From the NCBI GenBank assembly GCA_025210265.1, contig JAOASD010000032.1:1-64000 (forward strand): a DNA stretch of 64,000 bases. The letters are read 5' to 3'. Within the stretch, counting starts at the first letter, position 1, and the number at the start of each line of letters is the position of its first letter. A program made the position numbers and the translations under genes. Of the stretch, positions 63,685 to 64,000 are shown in pieces. The notes under the pieces were generated by a model that saw nothing but the letters and a program-made list of their open reading frames with translations, did no database searches and was not told the origin of the DNA. The DNA is from Pelagimonas sp. Lineage in GTDB: Bacteria > Pseudomonadota > Alphaproteobacteria > Rhodobacterales > Rhodobacteraceae.

Positions 63685-64000
63685 TTATATCGGCCAAACC
63701 GCCGCGATCAGTAGGATCGCACTGCCCGCGCCCATGCCTGCCAGCACATTCTTTGTCAGATATGCGACGGCCACAGTGGCCAGAGCAACGCCGAGCCGCA
63801 AAGGGTCTGTCTCGCCGCCGGTGGCGGCGGGCCACATAACCAGCGGGGCCACCAGCGCAGGTAGGATGGCCACAGCGGTATAACGCAGATGGCGCAGCAT
63901 CCATTCCGGCATGGCCCGGTCCCCCACCAGCCCAAGAAACAGAAAACGCAGACCAAACGACCCAAGGCCCAGCCCCAGAATGATGATCCACAGATCGCTG
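63685..64000 (-). CDS. azlD: AzlD-family branched-chain amino-acid transport protein (5' end outside window)
   Basis: At least 104 residues; the frame is open to the window edge, so the start is beyond 64000. The visible protein reads LWIIILGLGLGSFGLRFLFLGLVGDRAMPEWMLRHLRYTAVAILPALVAPLVMWP then a further two or three membrane segments. This is AzlD, the small partner of AzlC in the LIV-E-type exporter. A GTG at 63927 is internal. AzlC probably lies just beyond the window. Confidence 0.8.
   Translation of the reverse strand, partial: SDLWIIILGLGLGSFGLRFLFLGLVGDRAMPEWMLRHLRYTAVAILPALVAPLVMWPAATGGETDPLRLGVALATVAVAYLTKNVLAGMGAGSAILLIAAVWPI

Overview
The window is high-GC chromosomal DNA from an alphaproteobacterium, most likely a marine member of the Rhodobacterales (Roseobacter group). 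The evidence is the alpha-type ribosomal order secY-adk-rpsM-rpsK-rpoA-rplQ (no infA, rpmJ or rpsD), the ATP12-type F1 assembly factor, the general amino-acid (Aap) ABC transporter, the aa3-oxidase subunit IV micro-protein, and several small families (DUF6173, DUF6356, TIGR02466-type oxygenase) common in that group. No plasmid, phage, transposase or CRISPR signature was seen. Nearly all genes look intact.

Layout. 1-1.1 kb: a sulfotransferase-like gene. 1.2-21.7 kb: the S10/spc/alpha ribosomal protein supercluster, on the + strand, split into five blocks (rpsJ-rplW; rplB-rplP; rpmC-rpmD; rplO-secY-adk; rpsM-rplQ). Non-ribosomal genes sit at each break: a reverse-strand protein with a PD-(D/E)XK-like motif; a four-gene group (unknown protein, lambda-endolysin-like secreted protein, 2OG-Fe(II) oxygenase-like protein, ParB-like protein); an acyltransferase-3 membrane protein; and a BLUF blue-light photoreceptor. 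Each block ends in a terminator, and most downstream blocks have their own promoter-like sequence. 21.8-28.5 kb: housekeeping genes (phosphoesterase, DCC protein, DegP-like protease, rarA, crcB, rluC-like, HAD phosphatase, ATP12). 28.7-33.4 kb: the aapJQMP operon. 33.5-42.4 kb, minus strand: the rpmH-rnpA-yidD-ttcA-(EAL)-yidC-MOSC-engB-argB-ferredoxin-sixA series, with a clear sigma70-type promoter in front of rpmH. 42.6-46.2 kb: TVP38 membrane protein, flavin disulfide reductase and sensor kinase. 46.2 kb: tRNA-Arg(ACG). 46.4-47.4 kb: Nudix and flavin reductase genes. 47.9-56.7 kb: a type I secretion operon with a 1354-residue Bap-like adhesin made of about ten Ig-like repeats, then TolC-like, ABC and HlyD-like exporter genes. 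56.9-64 kb: YbjN, a run of DnaA-box-like 9-mers, Sua5-type protein, acyl-CoA dehydrogenase, MBL hydrolase, an Lrp regulator, small conserved proteins, and an azlD gene cut by the window end.

How the genes fit together. Most of the window serves translation (ribosomal proteins, tRNA and rRNA modification, RNase P, EngB), envelope biogenesis (SecY, YidC, YidD, DegP) and nutrient uptake (Aap). The adhesin operon supplies a complete export route for its own substrate. The points most worth follow-up are the fragmented ribosomal cluster with a photoreceptor inside it, the candidate DnaA-binding region near 57.5 kb, and recurrent short palindromes in intergenic spaces. No wholly new multi-gene system could be demonstrated from sequence alone.
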